Shown here piece after piece: positions 42,995-52,072 of a stretch of DNA of 64,000 nucleotides (positions are counted from its first letter, which is position 1; each line of letters starts with the position of its first letter). Under the pieces are notes generated by a model. It was not told the DNA's origin, did not search any database, and saw only the letters and a program-made list of their open reading frames with translations. The translations under genes and the position numbers were made by a program. Origin of the DNA: Clostridium disporicum (GTDB taxonomy: Bacteria > Bacillota > Clostridia > Clostridiales > Clostridiaceae); assembly GCF_001405015.1 (NCBI RefSeq), contig NZ_CYZX01000020.1:1-64000 (forward strand), read 5' to 3'.

Positions 42995-44734
42995 ATGAAT
43001 ATGGTATCAGTAAATATAAATGGTAAGAATATTTTAGTTGAAGATGGTTCTATGATATTAAAAGTTGCGGAGCAGATGAATATAGAAATACCAACACTTT
43101 GTCATATGTATATGCAAGATGGTAAAAGTGAGAATTGTAAAGGTACTTGTAGGGTTTGCGTTGTAGAGGTTGAAGGAAGAAAAAATTTAGCACCAGCATG
43201 TTCGACTCCTGTATTTGATGGGATGGTAATAAAGACAAATACACCAAGAGCGATTCAAGCAAGAAGAAATATTGTAGGATTATTACTTTCAAATCATCCT
43301 ATGGATTGTTTAAAATGTGAAAAAAATTTAAAATGTGAGCTTCAAAAGATGGCTGCAGATTTAGGTGTATATGAAATAAAATATGAAGGTGAAAGAAATA
43401 CCTATGGTAGAGATTATTCTTCACCAGCGATAGTAAAAGATATGGAGAAGTGCATATTATGTAGAAGGTGTGTAACTGTATGTAACGATATCCAAAAAGT
43501 TCATGCTTTAACTCCTATAGATAGAGGATTTGATACTACTATATCTACATTTTTCTCAAAACCATTAAGTGAAACTGAATGTACTTATTGTGGGCAATGT
43601 GTTTCAGTATGTCCAACAGGAGCTTTAAGGGAAGTTTATGACTATGATAGAGTATGGGATGCATTAAGTGATGCTGATAAATATGTTATAGTAAGTACAG
43701 CACCGGCAGTAAGAGCTGCATTAGGTGAAGAATTTGGAATGAAACCAGGAACATCTGTAACAAAACTTATGGTAGGAGCTTTAAAAGCTTTAGGATTTAA
43801 AAAGGTTTTTGATACAGATTTTGCAGCAGACTTAACTATAATGGAAGAGGCTAAAGAGTTTATTGACAGAGTGACTAAAGGTGAAAACTTACCTATGATT
43901 ACTAGTTGTTGTCCAGGATGGATAAATTTTATAGAAAAGAATTACCCTGATCATCTAAGTTTACCATCAACGTGTAAATCACCACAACAAATGTTTGGTG
44001 CTATAGCTAAGACATATTTAGCAGAAAAATTAGGGATTCCAGTAGAAAAGATAGTAGTAGTATCAGTAATGCCGTGTACTGCTAAAAAATATGAAGCATC
44101 AAGAGAAGAGATGGGAAGAGATGGTATACAAGATATTGATATAGTTATCACTACTAGAGAATTAGCAAAGATGATAAAAGAAGCTGGAATGGATCTTAGA
44201 AATATGAAGGAAGAGGAATTTGATAATCCTTTAGGAGAATCTACAGGTGCAGGAGTTATTTTCGGAACATCAGGAGGAGTAATGGAGGCAGCATTAAGAA
44301 CTGCTTATGAATGGATAACTGGTGAAGAGTTATATAGAATAGATTTTGATAATATTAGAGGGTTAGATGGTATTAAAGAAGCTAAAATAAAAATTGGAGA
44401 TAAAAATGTTAGTATAGCTGTAGTTAATTCATTAGGTAATGCTAAAAAGATAATGGATGATATTGAAGAAGGTAAGAACAAGTATGATTTTATAGAAATA
44501 ATGGCATGTCCTGGTGGTTGTATAGATGGTGGTGGGCAACCATTTATTAGAGCAAACAGAGATATATTGAAGAAGAGAATGGAAGCTTTATATAAAGAAG
44601 ATAAAGATAAGAAGCTTAGAAAATCTCATAAAAACCACGAAATATTAAGACTTTATGATGAGTATTTAGGTGAACCAAATAGTGAAAAAGCTCATAAACT
44701 TTTGCATACTCATTATAAAGATAAAAGTAAATAA
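42995..44734 (+). CDS. hydA: [FeFe]-hydrogenase catalytic subunit (HydA)
   Basis: This 579-residue enzyme makes or consumes H2. An N-terminal 2Fe-2S domain (CHMYMQD, CKGTCRVCVV) is followed by the His-ligated 4Fe-4S site (HPMDCLKCEKNLKCE) and two 4Fe-4S clusters (CILCRRCVTVC, CTYCGQCVSVCP). The H-cluster motifs are intact: TSCCPGWI, MPCTAKKYEA and EIMACPGGCIDGGGQP. The start is ATG after TAGGAGGTG. With HydB and HydC it probably forms an electron-bifurcating complex using NADH and reduced ferredoxin. A maturation gene set is not in this window. Confidence 0.97.
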   Translation: MNMVSVNINGKNILVEDGSMILKVAEQMNIEIPTLCHMYMQDGKSENCKGTCRVCVVEVEGRKNLAPACSTPVFDGMVIKTNTPRAIQARRNIVGLLLSNHPMDCLKCEKNLKCELQKMAADLGVYEIKYEGERNTYGRDYSSPAIVKDMEKCILCRRCVTVCNDIQKVHALTPIDRGFDTTISTFFSKPLSETECTYCGQCVSVCPTGALREVYDYDRVWDALSDADKYVIVSTAPAVRAALGEEFGMKPGTSVTKLMVGALKALGFKKVFDTDFAADLTIMEEAKEFIDRVTKGENLPMITSCCPGWINFIEKNYPDHLSLPSTCKSPQQMFGAIAKTYLAEKLGIPVEKIVVVSVMPCTAKKYEASREEMGRDGIQDIDIVITTRELAKMIKEAGMDLRNMKEEEFDNPLGESTGAGVIFGTSGGVMEAALRTAYEWITGEELYRIDFDNIRGLDGIKEAKIKIGDKNVSIAVVNSLGNAKKIMDDIEEGKNKYDFIEIMACPGGCIDGGGQPFIRANRDILKKRMEALYKEDKDKKLRKSHKNHEILRLYDEYLGEPNSEKAHKLLHTHYKDKSK

Positions 44735-44745
44735 AAAATGAAGAA

Positions 44746-44785
44746 AAAAGAAACTGTTTTTTAGTAGGCAGTTTCTTTTATTATT
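44746..44785 (+). terminator. Terminator of the hydrogenase operon
   Basis: AAAAGAAACTG and CAGTTTCTTTT form an 11-bp stem with a 12-nt loop, followed by ATTATTTT. Confidence 0.85.
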
Positions 44786-44905
44786 TTAGAAATTTAGGTG
44801 ATGCTTAAGAATTTTTTATTAAGTAAAATTAATTTAAAGTGAAATTTAAGTAATAATTTATATAGGTAACTAAATATAAATTAATTAGAGAGGGAGTGAG
44901 ATATT

Positions 44906-46192
44906 ATGAAAAGATTTTTGAAGTTTTTAGTATTTTCAACACTTGTTGTATCCATATCTTTTGGAATTTACGAAATAAATAATAAATATACTATAGACAT
45001 AATAAATAAAAATATTGGATGGAGTATAAATAATAAAGGAATAAAAGATGCAAAAAGTTTTGACTTTGATGAAAATGGCAATTTATACATAGCATTTAGT
45101 GATTCTTTGAAAATTATAAAAGAAGATAATAAAGAAGAAACTTTAATAAAGAAAAAAGATTTTAATATTTACGATATGGTTATTTACAAAAATGAAATAA
45201 TACTTGCTACAGGAAGAGATATAGTTAAGTACAATTATGAAAATGATGAAATATTGGAACTTATAAAAGATCTGCCTAATTTAGGTGAAAATAAGTATAC
45301 AAAATTATTAATAGAAGATGATATTCTTTATATAACTATAGGAACAAATACAAATTCAGGAATATTAGATAAAGATAGTACAGATTGTGATGTGCCATCT
45401 TTCGAATGGATTTTATCAGGTGAAAACTATGGAGATAACAACACTGGAGCTTTTGTAGAATATGGAATACAAAATAAGAGTGGAGAAAAGGTGAAGGAAG
45501 GAATAATAAGTAATGGAACTATTTTATCGTATGATTTTACATCAGGCAAGATAAGTACCTTTGCTACCGGAATTAGAAACATTGAAGGATTAGATTTTAA
45601 TAATGAGGGGAAGATAATAGCTATAGTAGGTGGAATGGAAGATAAAGGAAGTAGGGCTGTTAAAGATGATAAAGATTATATTTATGAAATAAAAGAAAAT
45701 GCATGGTACGGATGGCCTGATTATAGTGGAGGAGATTCAATTACATCACCGAAATTTTCAGATGGTACAAATAAATTAGAACCAGTTATTAGTAATCCAC
45801 CAACAAAAACTCCTTATGGGCCAATATATCAGCATTATAATTTATCTTCTTTAAAAGGACTAGCAGTAGATAGGGAAGGTAATATATTAGGACAAGATGT
45901 AATTGTTTTTGCTGATAATAAGGAAAACTATTTATACTCTTTAGGAAAAAACAATGTAGCAAATAAAATTGTTGATTTAGGCGATAATAGTAAGGTTGAA
46001 GTGATAAGGTGTTATAAAGATGGTATATATGTTTTAGATAGTAAAGTAGGTGTTTTATATAAGTTAGAAAGTACAGGTAATAAAACTATATTTAAATTAC
46101 CAATAATAATATGGGGATTTATTATTGTTTTCATTATAGCTTTAATAATAGCAGAAGTATTGAAATATAATAAGAAGTATAAAAAGAACTAG
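44906..46192 (+). CDS. Membrane-anchored sugar-dehydrogenase-like propeller
   Basis: This 428-residue protein has a signal-anchor helix (about 5-21), a beta-propeller region, and a second hydrophobic helix near the C-terminus (about 395-418) followed by a Lys-rich tail. The propeller carries strings typical of PQQ-dependent glucose/sorbosone dehydrogenases: TGIRNIEGLDF, AWYGWPDYSGGD and KTPYGPIYQHYN. The single His in the whole protein is in YQHYN, so the catalytic His of soluble glucose dehydrogenase seems absent. It may be a non-enzymatic surface propeller (inference). The start is ATG after GAGAGGGAG. Confidence 0.7.
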   Translation: MKRFLKFLVFSTLVVSISFGIYEINNKYTIDIINKNIGWSINNKGIKDAKSFDFDENGNLYIAFSDSLKIIKEDNKEETLIKKKDFNIYDMVIYKNEIILATGRDIVKYNYENDEILELIKDLPNLGENKYTKLLIEDDILYITIGTNTNSGILDKDSTDCDVPSFEWILSGENYGDNNTGAFVEYGIQNKSGEKVKEGIISNGTILSYDFTSGKISTFATGIRNIEGLDFNNEGKIIAIVGGMEDKGSRAVKDDKDYIYEIKENAWYGWPDYSGGDSITSPKFSDGTNKLEPVISNPPTKTPYGPIYQHYNLSSLKGLAVDREGNILGQDVIVFADNKENYLYSLGKNNVANKIVDLGDNSKVEVIRCYKDGIYVLDSKVGVLYKLESTGNKTIFKLPIIIWGFIIVFIIALIIAEVLKYNKKYKKN

Positions 46193-46216
46193 TAAATAAG
46201 GCTAGTTCTTTTCATT
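46182..46216 (+). terminator. Terminator overlapping the propeller gene end
   Basis: AAAAGAACTAG and CTAGTTCTTTT form an 11-bp stem with a 9-nt loop; the stop codon is the last three bases of the left arm. Confidence 0.8.
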
Positions 46217-46294
46217 TAAAAAATATACAATAAACTAAATCCTAGATTTAGATTTTCACTTATAGTAAAATTGTTTTAAAGGGGATGAGAAATT

Positions 46295-46789
46295 ATGGGT
46301 AAAACAATAATATTAAATTTATCTGATGTAATTCTTGAAGGAGATATTTTAGATGTTGGAGAAAGTTATGGAGTAATTTACAACCTATCTAAAGAGGTCT
46401 TTGATGAATTAGCAATAGATTATGTAGAAGATAATAATAAAGATATATTGTTATCAGAGGGATATGATACGTGTACAATATTCTTTTATCTAAGCGATAT
46501 TTGGAGAGAAGGTGGTAGGGCTAAACTTATTGAGGATGTGACAAGGTTTGTTAAAAAGGGTGGTAATATTTATATATGGGATATTAATAAAGAGATAGGA
46601 AAAGTCTTTAATAATAAGATAAGAGCTGTATTACCATCAGAAAAGATTAAAGAATTTGAGTTTAAAAACTTAAATATAATGTCTAAGTCAAACTTAGAAG
46701 ATACAAAAAAGCTATTAGAGCCCAACTATAAGATTACAGAAGAAAAAATATGGGAAGATATTTACTTTGTAAAAGGTAAAAAACTATAG
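46295..46789 (+). CDS. Degenerate methyltransferase-like protein
   Basis: This 164-residue soluble protein looks like a reduced class I SAM-dependent methyltransferase fold. It has a motif I-like GDILDVGESYGVIYNL (Gly-rich loop incomplete), a strand TCTIFFYLSDIW and KKGGNIYIWDI, where such enzymes have their fourth and fifth strands. SAM binding is uncertain because the usual D-x-G-x-G-x-G is broken. The start is ATG after AAAGGGGATG. It lies 23 bases before the radical SAM gene, so they are co-transcribed. Confidence 0.6.
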   Translation: MGKTIILNLSDVILEGDILDVGESYGVIYNLSKEVFDELAIDYVEDNNKDILLSEGYDTCTIFFYLSDIWREGGRAKLIEDVTRFVKKGGNIYIWDINKEIGKVFNNKIRAVLPSEKIKEFEFKNLNIMSKSNLEDTKKLLEPNYKITEEKIWEDIYFVKGKKL

Positions 46790-46812
46790 CCCAAGAGAAA
46801 GGAAGAAGAAAT

Positions 46813-48480
46813 ATGAAGATTTTACTTACAGCTATAAACTCAAAGTTTATTCATAGCAATTTAGCTGTTAGATACCTAAAAGCATTTACGGAGGATTTAT
46901 CTTATGAATGTTCTATAAGAGAATTCTCTATAAATGATAGAGATGAAAAGATACTAGAGGAGATAATTAAAGAAAAACCGAATGTTGTAGCATTTTCAAC
47001 TTATATATGGAATATAGAGATGGTTACTAGACTATCTAACTTAATAAAATTAGTAGATAAGGATATAGAAATTCTATATGGAGGACCAGAAGTTTCTTAT
47101 GATAGTCTAAATATTTTAAAGGAGTTAAATGGAGATTATATTATTCAAGGTGAAGGTGAAAAAACATTTAGAGAGTTTGTAGAGTATAAATTAGGTAATA
47201 AAGATTTAGAATCTATTAGAGGATTATACTTTAAAAAAGGTAATGAAGTTATATTTAATGGAAATAGACCTCTTATGAATATGGATGAAATAGTGTTTCC
47301 GTATAAAGAAGATGAAAATTTAGATAATAAAATAGTATATTATGAAGCATCTAGAGGTTGTCCGTTTAATTGCAAATATTGTTTATCATCTACAACTCAT
47401 GGAGTTAGATTCTTAGATATAGAAAGAGTAAAGAGAGAATTACAATTTTTTATAGATAAAAAAGTTAGACTAGTAAAGTTTGTTGATAGAACTTTTAACT
47501 GCAATTTTAAATTTTCTACAGCTATTTGGGAGTTTTTAATAAATAGTGATACTAAAACTCAATTCCACTTTGAAATTTCAGCAGATATATTAAAACCACA
47601 AGAATTAGAGATTTTAAGAAAGGCACCTAAAGATAGATTCCAATTTGAAGTTGGAGTTCAAACTACTAATGATGATGTCTTGAGACAAATTAATAGATTT
47701 GTAAATTTTAGTGATATAAAAGAAAAAGTATTAGAACTTTTAGCAATAAAAAATATAAAGCAGCATTTAGATTTAATTGCAGGGCTTCCAGGAGAGGACT
47801 ATACATCTTTTAAAAAATCTTTTAATGACGTATATAGTATAGGGCCTGAAGAAATACAACTAGGGTTTCTAAAATTGCTTAGAGGTTCTTCGATGAGAGA
47901 AGAAGCAGAGCTTTATGATATGAAATATTCACCATATCCACCTTATGAAATTCTTTCTACAAAAGATATTTCTTATGATGAATTATTAGTTCTTAAAAAA
48001 GTTGAGCATATGGTAGATAAATATTATAATTCACAAAAATTTAATAATATAATTAATTTCTTTGTAGATAAGTTTGAAACGCCTTTTGACTTCTTCTTAA
48101 GATTAGGAGAGTTTTTCGAAATGAAGGATTATTTTAATAGAAATATAGGAAATAGCGAATACTATAAAGTGTTCCTAGAATTTAATAACGAAGTATTAAA
48201 AGATGATAATACTATTTTAAGAGACATAATAAAATACGATTATCTTACTTTTAATAAAAGAAGAGGTATGCCAGAGTTTTTAGAAAATAGAATGACTAGG
48301 GAGGAAGAAAGAGAGATAAAAGATAAGCTAAGAGATGAGTATTCGTTCAAAGAAAACTATATTGAAAATTTCTGTATAGACATAAAAGAGTTTATAAAAC
48401 ATAAAAAAATAATTAATAAAAATACTTATTATATTTTTGGATATAATGGTGGAAATTTAGATATAACGGATAAAATATAG
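46813..48480 (+). CDS. B12-binding-type radical SAM protein (DUF4080)
   Basis: This 555-residue protein begins with a cobalamin-binding-like domain (about 1-130, LLTAINSKFIHSNLAVRYL). The radical SAM core has C-x3-C-x2-C as RGCPFNCKYCLSS near residue 190. The C-terminal region resembles DUF4080. The D-x-H-x-x-G His of canonical B12 sites is not obvious, so cobalamin binding is by family only. Such proteins often methylate unactivated carbons; the substrate is unknown. The start is ATG after GAAAGGAAG. Confidence 0.88.
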   Translation: MKILLTAINSKFIHSNLAVRYLKAFTEDLSYECSIREFSINDRDEKILEEIIKEKPNVVAFSTYIWNIEMVTRLSNLIKLVDKDIEILYGGPEVSYDSLNILKELNGDYIIQGEGEKTFREFVEYKLGNKDLESIRGLYFKKGNEVIFNGNRPLMNMDEIVFPYKEDENLDNKIVYYEASRGCPFNCKYCLSSTTHGVRFLDIERVKRELQFFIDKKVRLVKFVDRTFNCNFKFSTAIWEFLINSDTKTQFHFEISADILKPQELEILRKAPKDRFQFEVGVQTTNDDVLRQINRFVNFSDIKEKVLELLAIKNIKQHLDLIAGLPGEDYTSFKKSFNDVYSIGPEEIQLGFLKLLRGSSMREEAELYDMKYSPYPPYEILSTKDISYDELLVLKKVEHMVDKYYNSQKFNNIINFFVDKFETPFDFFLRLGEFFEMKDYFNRNIGNSEYYKVFLEFNNEVLKDDNTILRDIIKYDYLTFNKRRGMPEFLENRMTREEEREIKDKLRDEYSFKENYIENFCIDIKEFIKHKKIINKNTYYIFGYNGGNLDITDKI

Positions 48481-48565
48481 CGGTTTATAGATAAAAAAGA
48501 GAGTATTAATCGTTTACTTGTTATATAATTTAAATTATTAGAATAATTTCTTTGGTAAAAGTTAG

Positions 48566-48593
48566 TTGATTAATAAAGAAAACAGTGTATAAT
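48566..48593 (+). promoter_or_regulatory. Promoter of the V-ATPase operon
   Basis: TTGATT (48566-48571), a 16-bp spacer and a perfect TATAAT (48588-48593) lie about 80 bases before the first gene. The leader contains a 9-bp hairpin ATTAATACT / AGTATTAAT at 48612-48635. Confidence 0.55.
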
Positions 48594-48673
48594 TATAGAT
48601 AATAAAAAGTAATTAATACTATATAAAGTATTAATATTTATATCATTAGAAGTTAATAAAAGGTGGTGAGATT

Positions 48674-49000
48674 TTGGCGTTAGAAGCAATTAAGGAAATA
48701 AAGAATGCAGAACAAAAAGCTGATGAGATGATCAATGAAGCAAAGAAAAATGCAGCAGAGATGATTCAAAAAGCTAAAAGTGAAGCTGATTCTAAGTATA
48801 ATGAAATTCTAAAAGAAGCTAGAGCAAAAGCAGATGAGATAATAAATCTTGCTATTGAAGAAGGAAATTTTGAAGCTAAGCCTATATTAGAAAAAGGTGA
48901 AAAGGAAGTTTATGCTATTAAAAATGTAGCTAATGATGTTAAAGAAAATGCTGTAAATATAGTTGTTGAGAGGATAGTGAAGAGTTATGGCAATAGTTAA
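48674..49000 (+). CDS. ntpF: V-type ATPase peripheral-stalk subunit G/H
   Basis: This 108-residue protein is almost wholly an Ala/Glu/Lys coiled coil (NAEQKADEMINEAKKNAAEM), the form of V/A-ATPase stalk subunit G (NtpF in Enterococcus). It pairs with subunit E to make the stator holding the head to subunit I. The start is TTG after AGGTGGTGA. Its end overlaps the start of ntpI by 14 bases. It is the first of nine genes in the order F-I-K-E-C-G-A-B-D, the usual clostridial layout. Confidence 0.88.
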   Translation: MALEAIKEIKNAEQKADEMINEAKKNAAEMIQKAKSEADSKYNEILKEARAKADEIINLAIEEGNFEAKPILEKGEKEVYAIKNVANDVKENAVNIVVERIVKSYGNS

Positions 49001-50942
49001 GATGAATAAATTCACTTTGCTAACTTTTAAATCTCATAAAGAAGAACTTCTTCGTAAACTACAGGAATTTTCAAAAGTTGAATTCATAAATTTACAAGAT
49101 GAAAATATCTTGGAGAAAAATGAGGAGTTACAAGATCTTGCGAAAGATGAGATTAGTCCAGAAAGTGCAGAGCTAGAGGAAAATTTATCAAAAGCTAAAT
49201 TCGCTCTTGAATTTTTAAATAGCTATATGCCTAAAAAGTCAGGAATTAAGGCTCTTGAAGATGATAAAGAGTATGTAACTATCGATGAATTAGATAAAAA
49301 AGTAGAATCATCTAATTGGCTTGATATTTATACTAAGGTGAAGAAAGAGGAAGAGAAGCTAACATCATTAGAAAATAAAATAGTTAAGCTTCAAGGTGAA
49401 ATAGACATATTAACTCCATGGCAACCACTTGATATTCCATTCAAAGCTTTAGAAGAGTTAAAAAAGACTTCTTACTTTTTAGGTAGTATTGCTAAACAAT
49501 ATGAAGAAAAATTACTTGAAGAGTTACAAGATTCATATGTTGAGATTATATCAAGGAATTCAAATGGTACGAACATACTAGTAATAGCAAACAAAGAAAA
49601 AGAAGATGAAGTATTAAGTACTATTAGAGGGTATGGATTTAGCCCGTTTAAAACAGAACATAAAGATAGTCCACAAAAATTAGTTATGGACTATACAGCA
49701 GAAATTGAAGAGATAAAATCAGAAATATTCTTCGTAAAAGAAGAGATATCTTCTTTAGAAGATGAAAATAAAACCTTAAAGTTAGTATATGATTATTATT
49801 CTAACAAGTTAGGAAGAAAAACTGTATCTACTAATTTCTTAAAGACAAATAACACTATAACAATTCAGGGGTGGTGTCCTGTTGAAGATAACGAAAAATT
49901 AAAAGAAATATGTAATGAACAATTAAAAGATGATTATTATATAATTTTTGAGGATGTAAAAGAAGAAGAAATAGATGATGTGCCTATAAAACTTAGTAAT
50001 CATAAGTTAAGTAGAACATTTGAATCTGTTACAGAAATGTATAGTTATCCAAAATATAATGAGGTAGACCCAACACCATTGCTTGTACCTTTTTATCTAG
50101 TGTTTTTTGGGATGATGGTAGCAGATGCAGGATATGGAATTGTAATGCTTATTGTAGCATTTTGTGCAATGAAATTTATAAAACTTACAAAGAAAAATGA
50201 GGATTTTGCAAGATTCTTTTTCTATTTAAGTTTTCCAACTATCTTTTTTGGATTAATCTATGGTTCGTTCTTTGGAGATGCAGTAAAAATACCAGGGCTT
50301 ATAGATCCTTCAAGAGATATTAATACAATATTAGGGATGTCAATAGTTTTAGGAGTAATTCAAATATTCTTTGGACTTGGTATAAAGGCATATGTTCTTA
50401 TAAAAGATGGTAAGAAAAAAGATGCATTTTATGATGTAGGAGCATGGATTATAACGTTAGTATCAATAGGATTATTAGCAGGAAGTATCATGCTAAAATG
50501 GCCACCGATTATGAAATATATAAGTATAGGTGGATTAATAGTTGGTGCTGTAATTATAGTTTTAACTGGTGGTAGAACTGAGAAAACTAAGGGAGCACAA
50601 ATTGGCCAAGGCCTATATGCATTATATGGAATTACTGGGTATGTATCAGATTTAGTTTCATATACAAGACTTATGGCTTTAGGTTTAGCTGGTGGAAGTA
50701 TTGCAGGAGCATTAAATATGCTTATTGCACAATTACCACAAGGCATAGTAGCTATAATAATAGGTCCAATAATTTTTGTTTTAGCTCACATATTTAATTT
50801 ATTATTGGGATTATTAGGAGCATATGTTCATACAGCAAGATTACAATATGTAGAATATTTTTCAAAATTCTACGAAGGTGGAGGAAAGCCATTTACTCCA
50901 TTTAAATCATCAGAAAGATATATTAATTTAAAGAATAATTAG
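48987..50942 (+). CDS. ntpI: V-type ATPase membrane subunit I (a)
   Basis: This 651-residue subunit has a cytosolic N-terminal half with coiled coils (about 1-340) and a C-terminal half with about seven or eight membrane helices (PTPLLVPFYLVFFGMMVADAG, VSYTRLMALGLAGGSI). The conserved Arg in SYTRLMALGLA supports ion flow past the K ring. It carries the ion half-channels and anchors the stator. The start ATG lies within the end of the ntpF gene. Confidence 0.96.
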   Translation: MAIVKMNKFTLLTFKSHKEELLRKLQEFSKVEFINLQDENILEKNEELQDLAKDEISPESAELEENLSKAKFALEFLNSYMPKKSGIKALEDDKEYVTIDELDKKVESSNWLDIYTKVKKEEEKLTSLENKIVKLQGEIDILTPWQPLDIPFKALEELKKTSYFLGSIAKQYEEKLLEELQDSYVEIISRNSNGTNILVIANKEKEDEVLSTIRGYGFSPFKTEHKDSPQKLVMDYTAEIEEIKSEIFFVKEEISSLEDENKTLKLVYDYYSNKLGRKTVSTNFLKTNNTITIQGWCPVEDNEKLKEICNEQLKDDYYIIFEDVKEEEIDDVPIKLSNHKLSRTFESVTEMYSYPKYNEVDPTPLLVPFYLVFFGMMVADAGYGIVMLIVAFCAMKFIKLTKKNEDFARFFFYLSFPTIFFGLIYGSFFGDAVKIPGLIDPSRDINTILGMSIVLGVIQIFFGLGIKAYVLIKDGKKKDAFYDVGAWIITLVSIGLLAGSIMLKWPPIMKYISIGGLIVGAVIIVLTGGRTEKTKGAQIGQGLYALYGITGYVSDLVSYTRLMALGLAGGSIAGALNMLIAQLPQGIVAIIIGPIIFVLAHIFNLLLGLLGAYVHTARLQYVEYFSKFYEGGGKPFTPFKSSERYINLKNN

Positions 50943-50954
50943 GAGGAATAAAAA

Positions 50955-51443
50955 ATGAATAATATGACATGGATACAATTTTTAATGGAAAATAGTGGGG
51001 GAATAATCTTCGCGGCTTTAGGTATTGCTTTAGCAGTTGGATTATCAGGAATAGGATCAGCAAAAGGTGTTGGATTAGTAGGGGAAGCAGCTACAGGACT
51101 TGTAACAGAAGAACCAGAAAAGTTTGGTAAAGCATTAGTTCTAGAACTATTACCAGGTACTCAAGGTTTATACGGTTTCGTTGTTGGATTTCTAGCATTT
51201 ACTAAATTATCAAGTGGTATGACACTTTCTCAAGGATTATATATTTTTGGAGCTTGTCTTCCAATTGCTTTAGCAGGATATTTCTCAGCTATAGCTCAAG
51301 GTAGAGTTGCAGCAGCTGGTATTCAAATATTAGCTAAGAGACCAGAACATAATACTAAAGGTATTATATTATCAGCTATGGTTGAAACATATGCATTATT
51401 AGGATTCGTTATTTCATTTATGTTAGTTATGAAAACATTCTAG
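50955..51443 (+). CDS. ntpK: V-type ATPase ring subunit K, Na+-type
   Basis: This 162-residue rotor-ring subunit has two helical hairpins. The residues that bind Na+ in Enterococcus hirae NtpK (Leu61, Thr64, Gln65, Gln110, Glu139) are all present with a constant offset of five: Leu66, Thr69 and Gln70 in LLPGTQGLYG, Gln115 in SAIAQGR and Glu144 in AMVETYALLG. The enzyme is therefore predicted to move Na+ rather than H+ (inference from ligands). The start is ATG after TTAGGAGGAA. Confidence 0.96.
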   Translation: MNNMTWIQFLMENSGGIIFAALGIALAVGLSGIGSAKGVGLVGEAATGLVTEEPEKFGKALVLELLPGTQGLYGFVVGFLAFTKLSSGMTLSQGLYIFGACLPIALAGYFSAIAQGRVAAAGIQILAKRPEHNTKGIILSAMVETYALLGFVISFMLVMKTF

Positions 51444-51461
51444 GATTGGAGATATAAAACT

Positions 51462-52061
51462 ATGTCAGATGTGAAGAATATTACTTCTAAGATCCTAAAG
51501 GATGCTGAAGTAGAAAGGGATAGTATTTTAGCTGCTTCAGAGGATGAGAAGAATAAAATAATTTCTAAGAGAGTTAATAGTGCAAAAGCTTTAGAAGATG
51601 AAATATTATCTAAGGCTGAGCAAGAAGGAAAATCTAAAAAAGATAGAATAATTTCTTCAGCAAAATTAAAAGTAAGAAATGATAAGTTAGCTCAAAAACA
51701 ATCAGTAATAGATGATGTTTTTGATGAAGCTTTAAATAAATTATGTACGTTATCTGCAGACGAATTAAGTAACTTTATTAGAAGAAGCATTCTCTCTATG
51801 GATATAGAAGGTGATGAGAACTTAGTTTTAAACCATGAGGGATTAAAGGTGATTGGATTAGAATTTATGGATTCATTAAATGCTGAATTAAAAGATAAAG
51901 GACTTAAGGGTGAAATAAGACTTCTTAAGAAAGAAGGAAGTTTTAGAGGTGGATTTATATTAGAAAAGAATGGTATAGAAATTAATAACACATATGAAGC
52001 TTTAATAAGCTCATTAAGAGATGAATTAGAATTTGAAGTTGCAAAGGTGTTATTTAGTTAA
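51462..52061 (+). CDS. ntpE: V-type ATPase stalk subunit E
   Basis: This 199-residue subunit has a long N-terminal coiled coil (about 1-80, TSKILKDAEVERDSILAASE) and a globular C-terminal domain (about 100-199). It pairs with subunit G in the peripheral stalk and contacts the catalytic head. The start is ATG after GATTGGAG. It lies 18 bases after ntpK. Confidence 0.92.
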   Translation: MSDVKNITSKILKDAEVERDSILAASEDEKNKIISKRVNSAKALEDEILSKAEQEGKSKKDRIISSAKLKVRNDKLAQKQSVIDDVFDEALNKLCTLSADELSNFIRRSILSMDIEGDENLVLNHEGLKVIGLEFMDSLNAELKDKGLKGEIRLLKKEGSFRGGFILEKNGIEINNTYEALISSLRDELEFEVAKVLFS

Positions 52062-52072
52062 GGAGGGTAACT

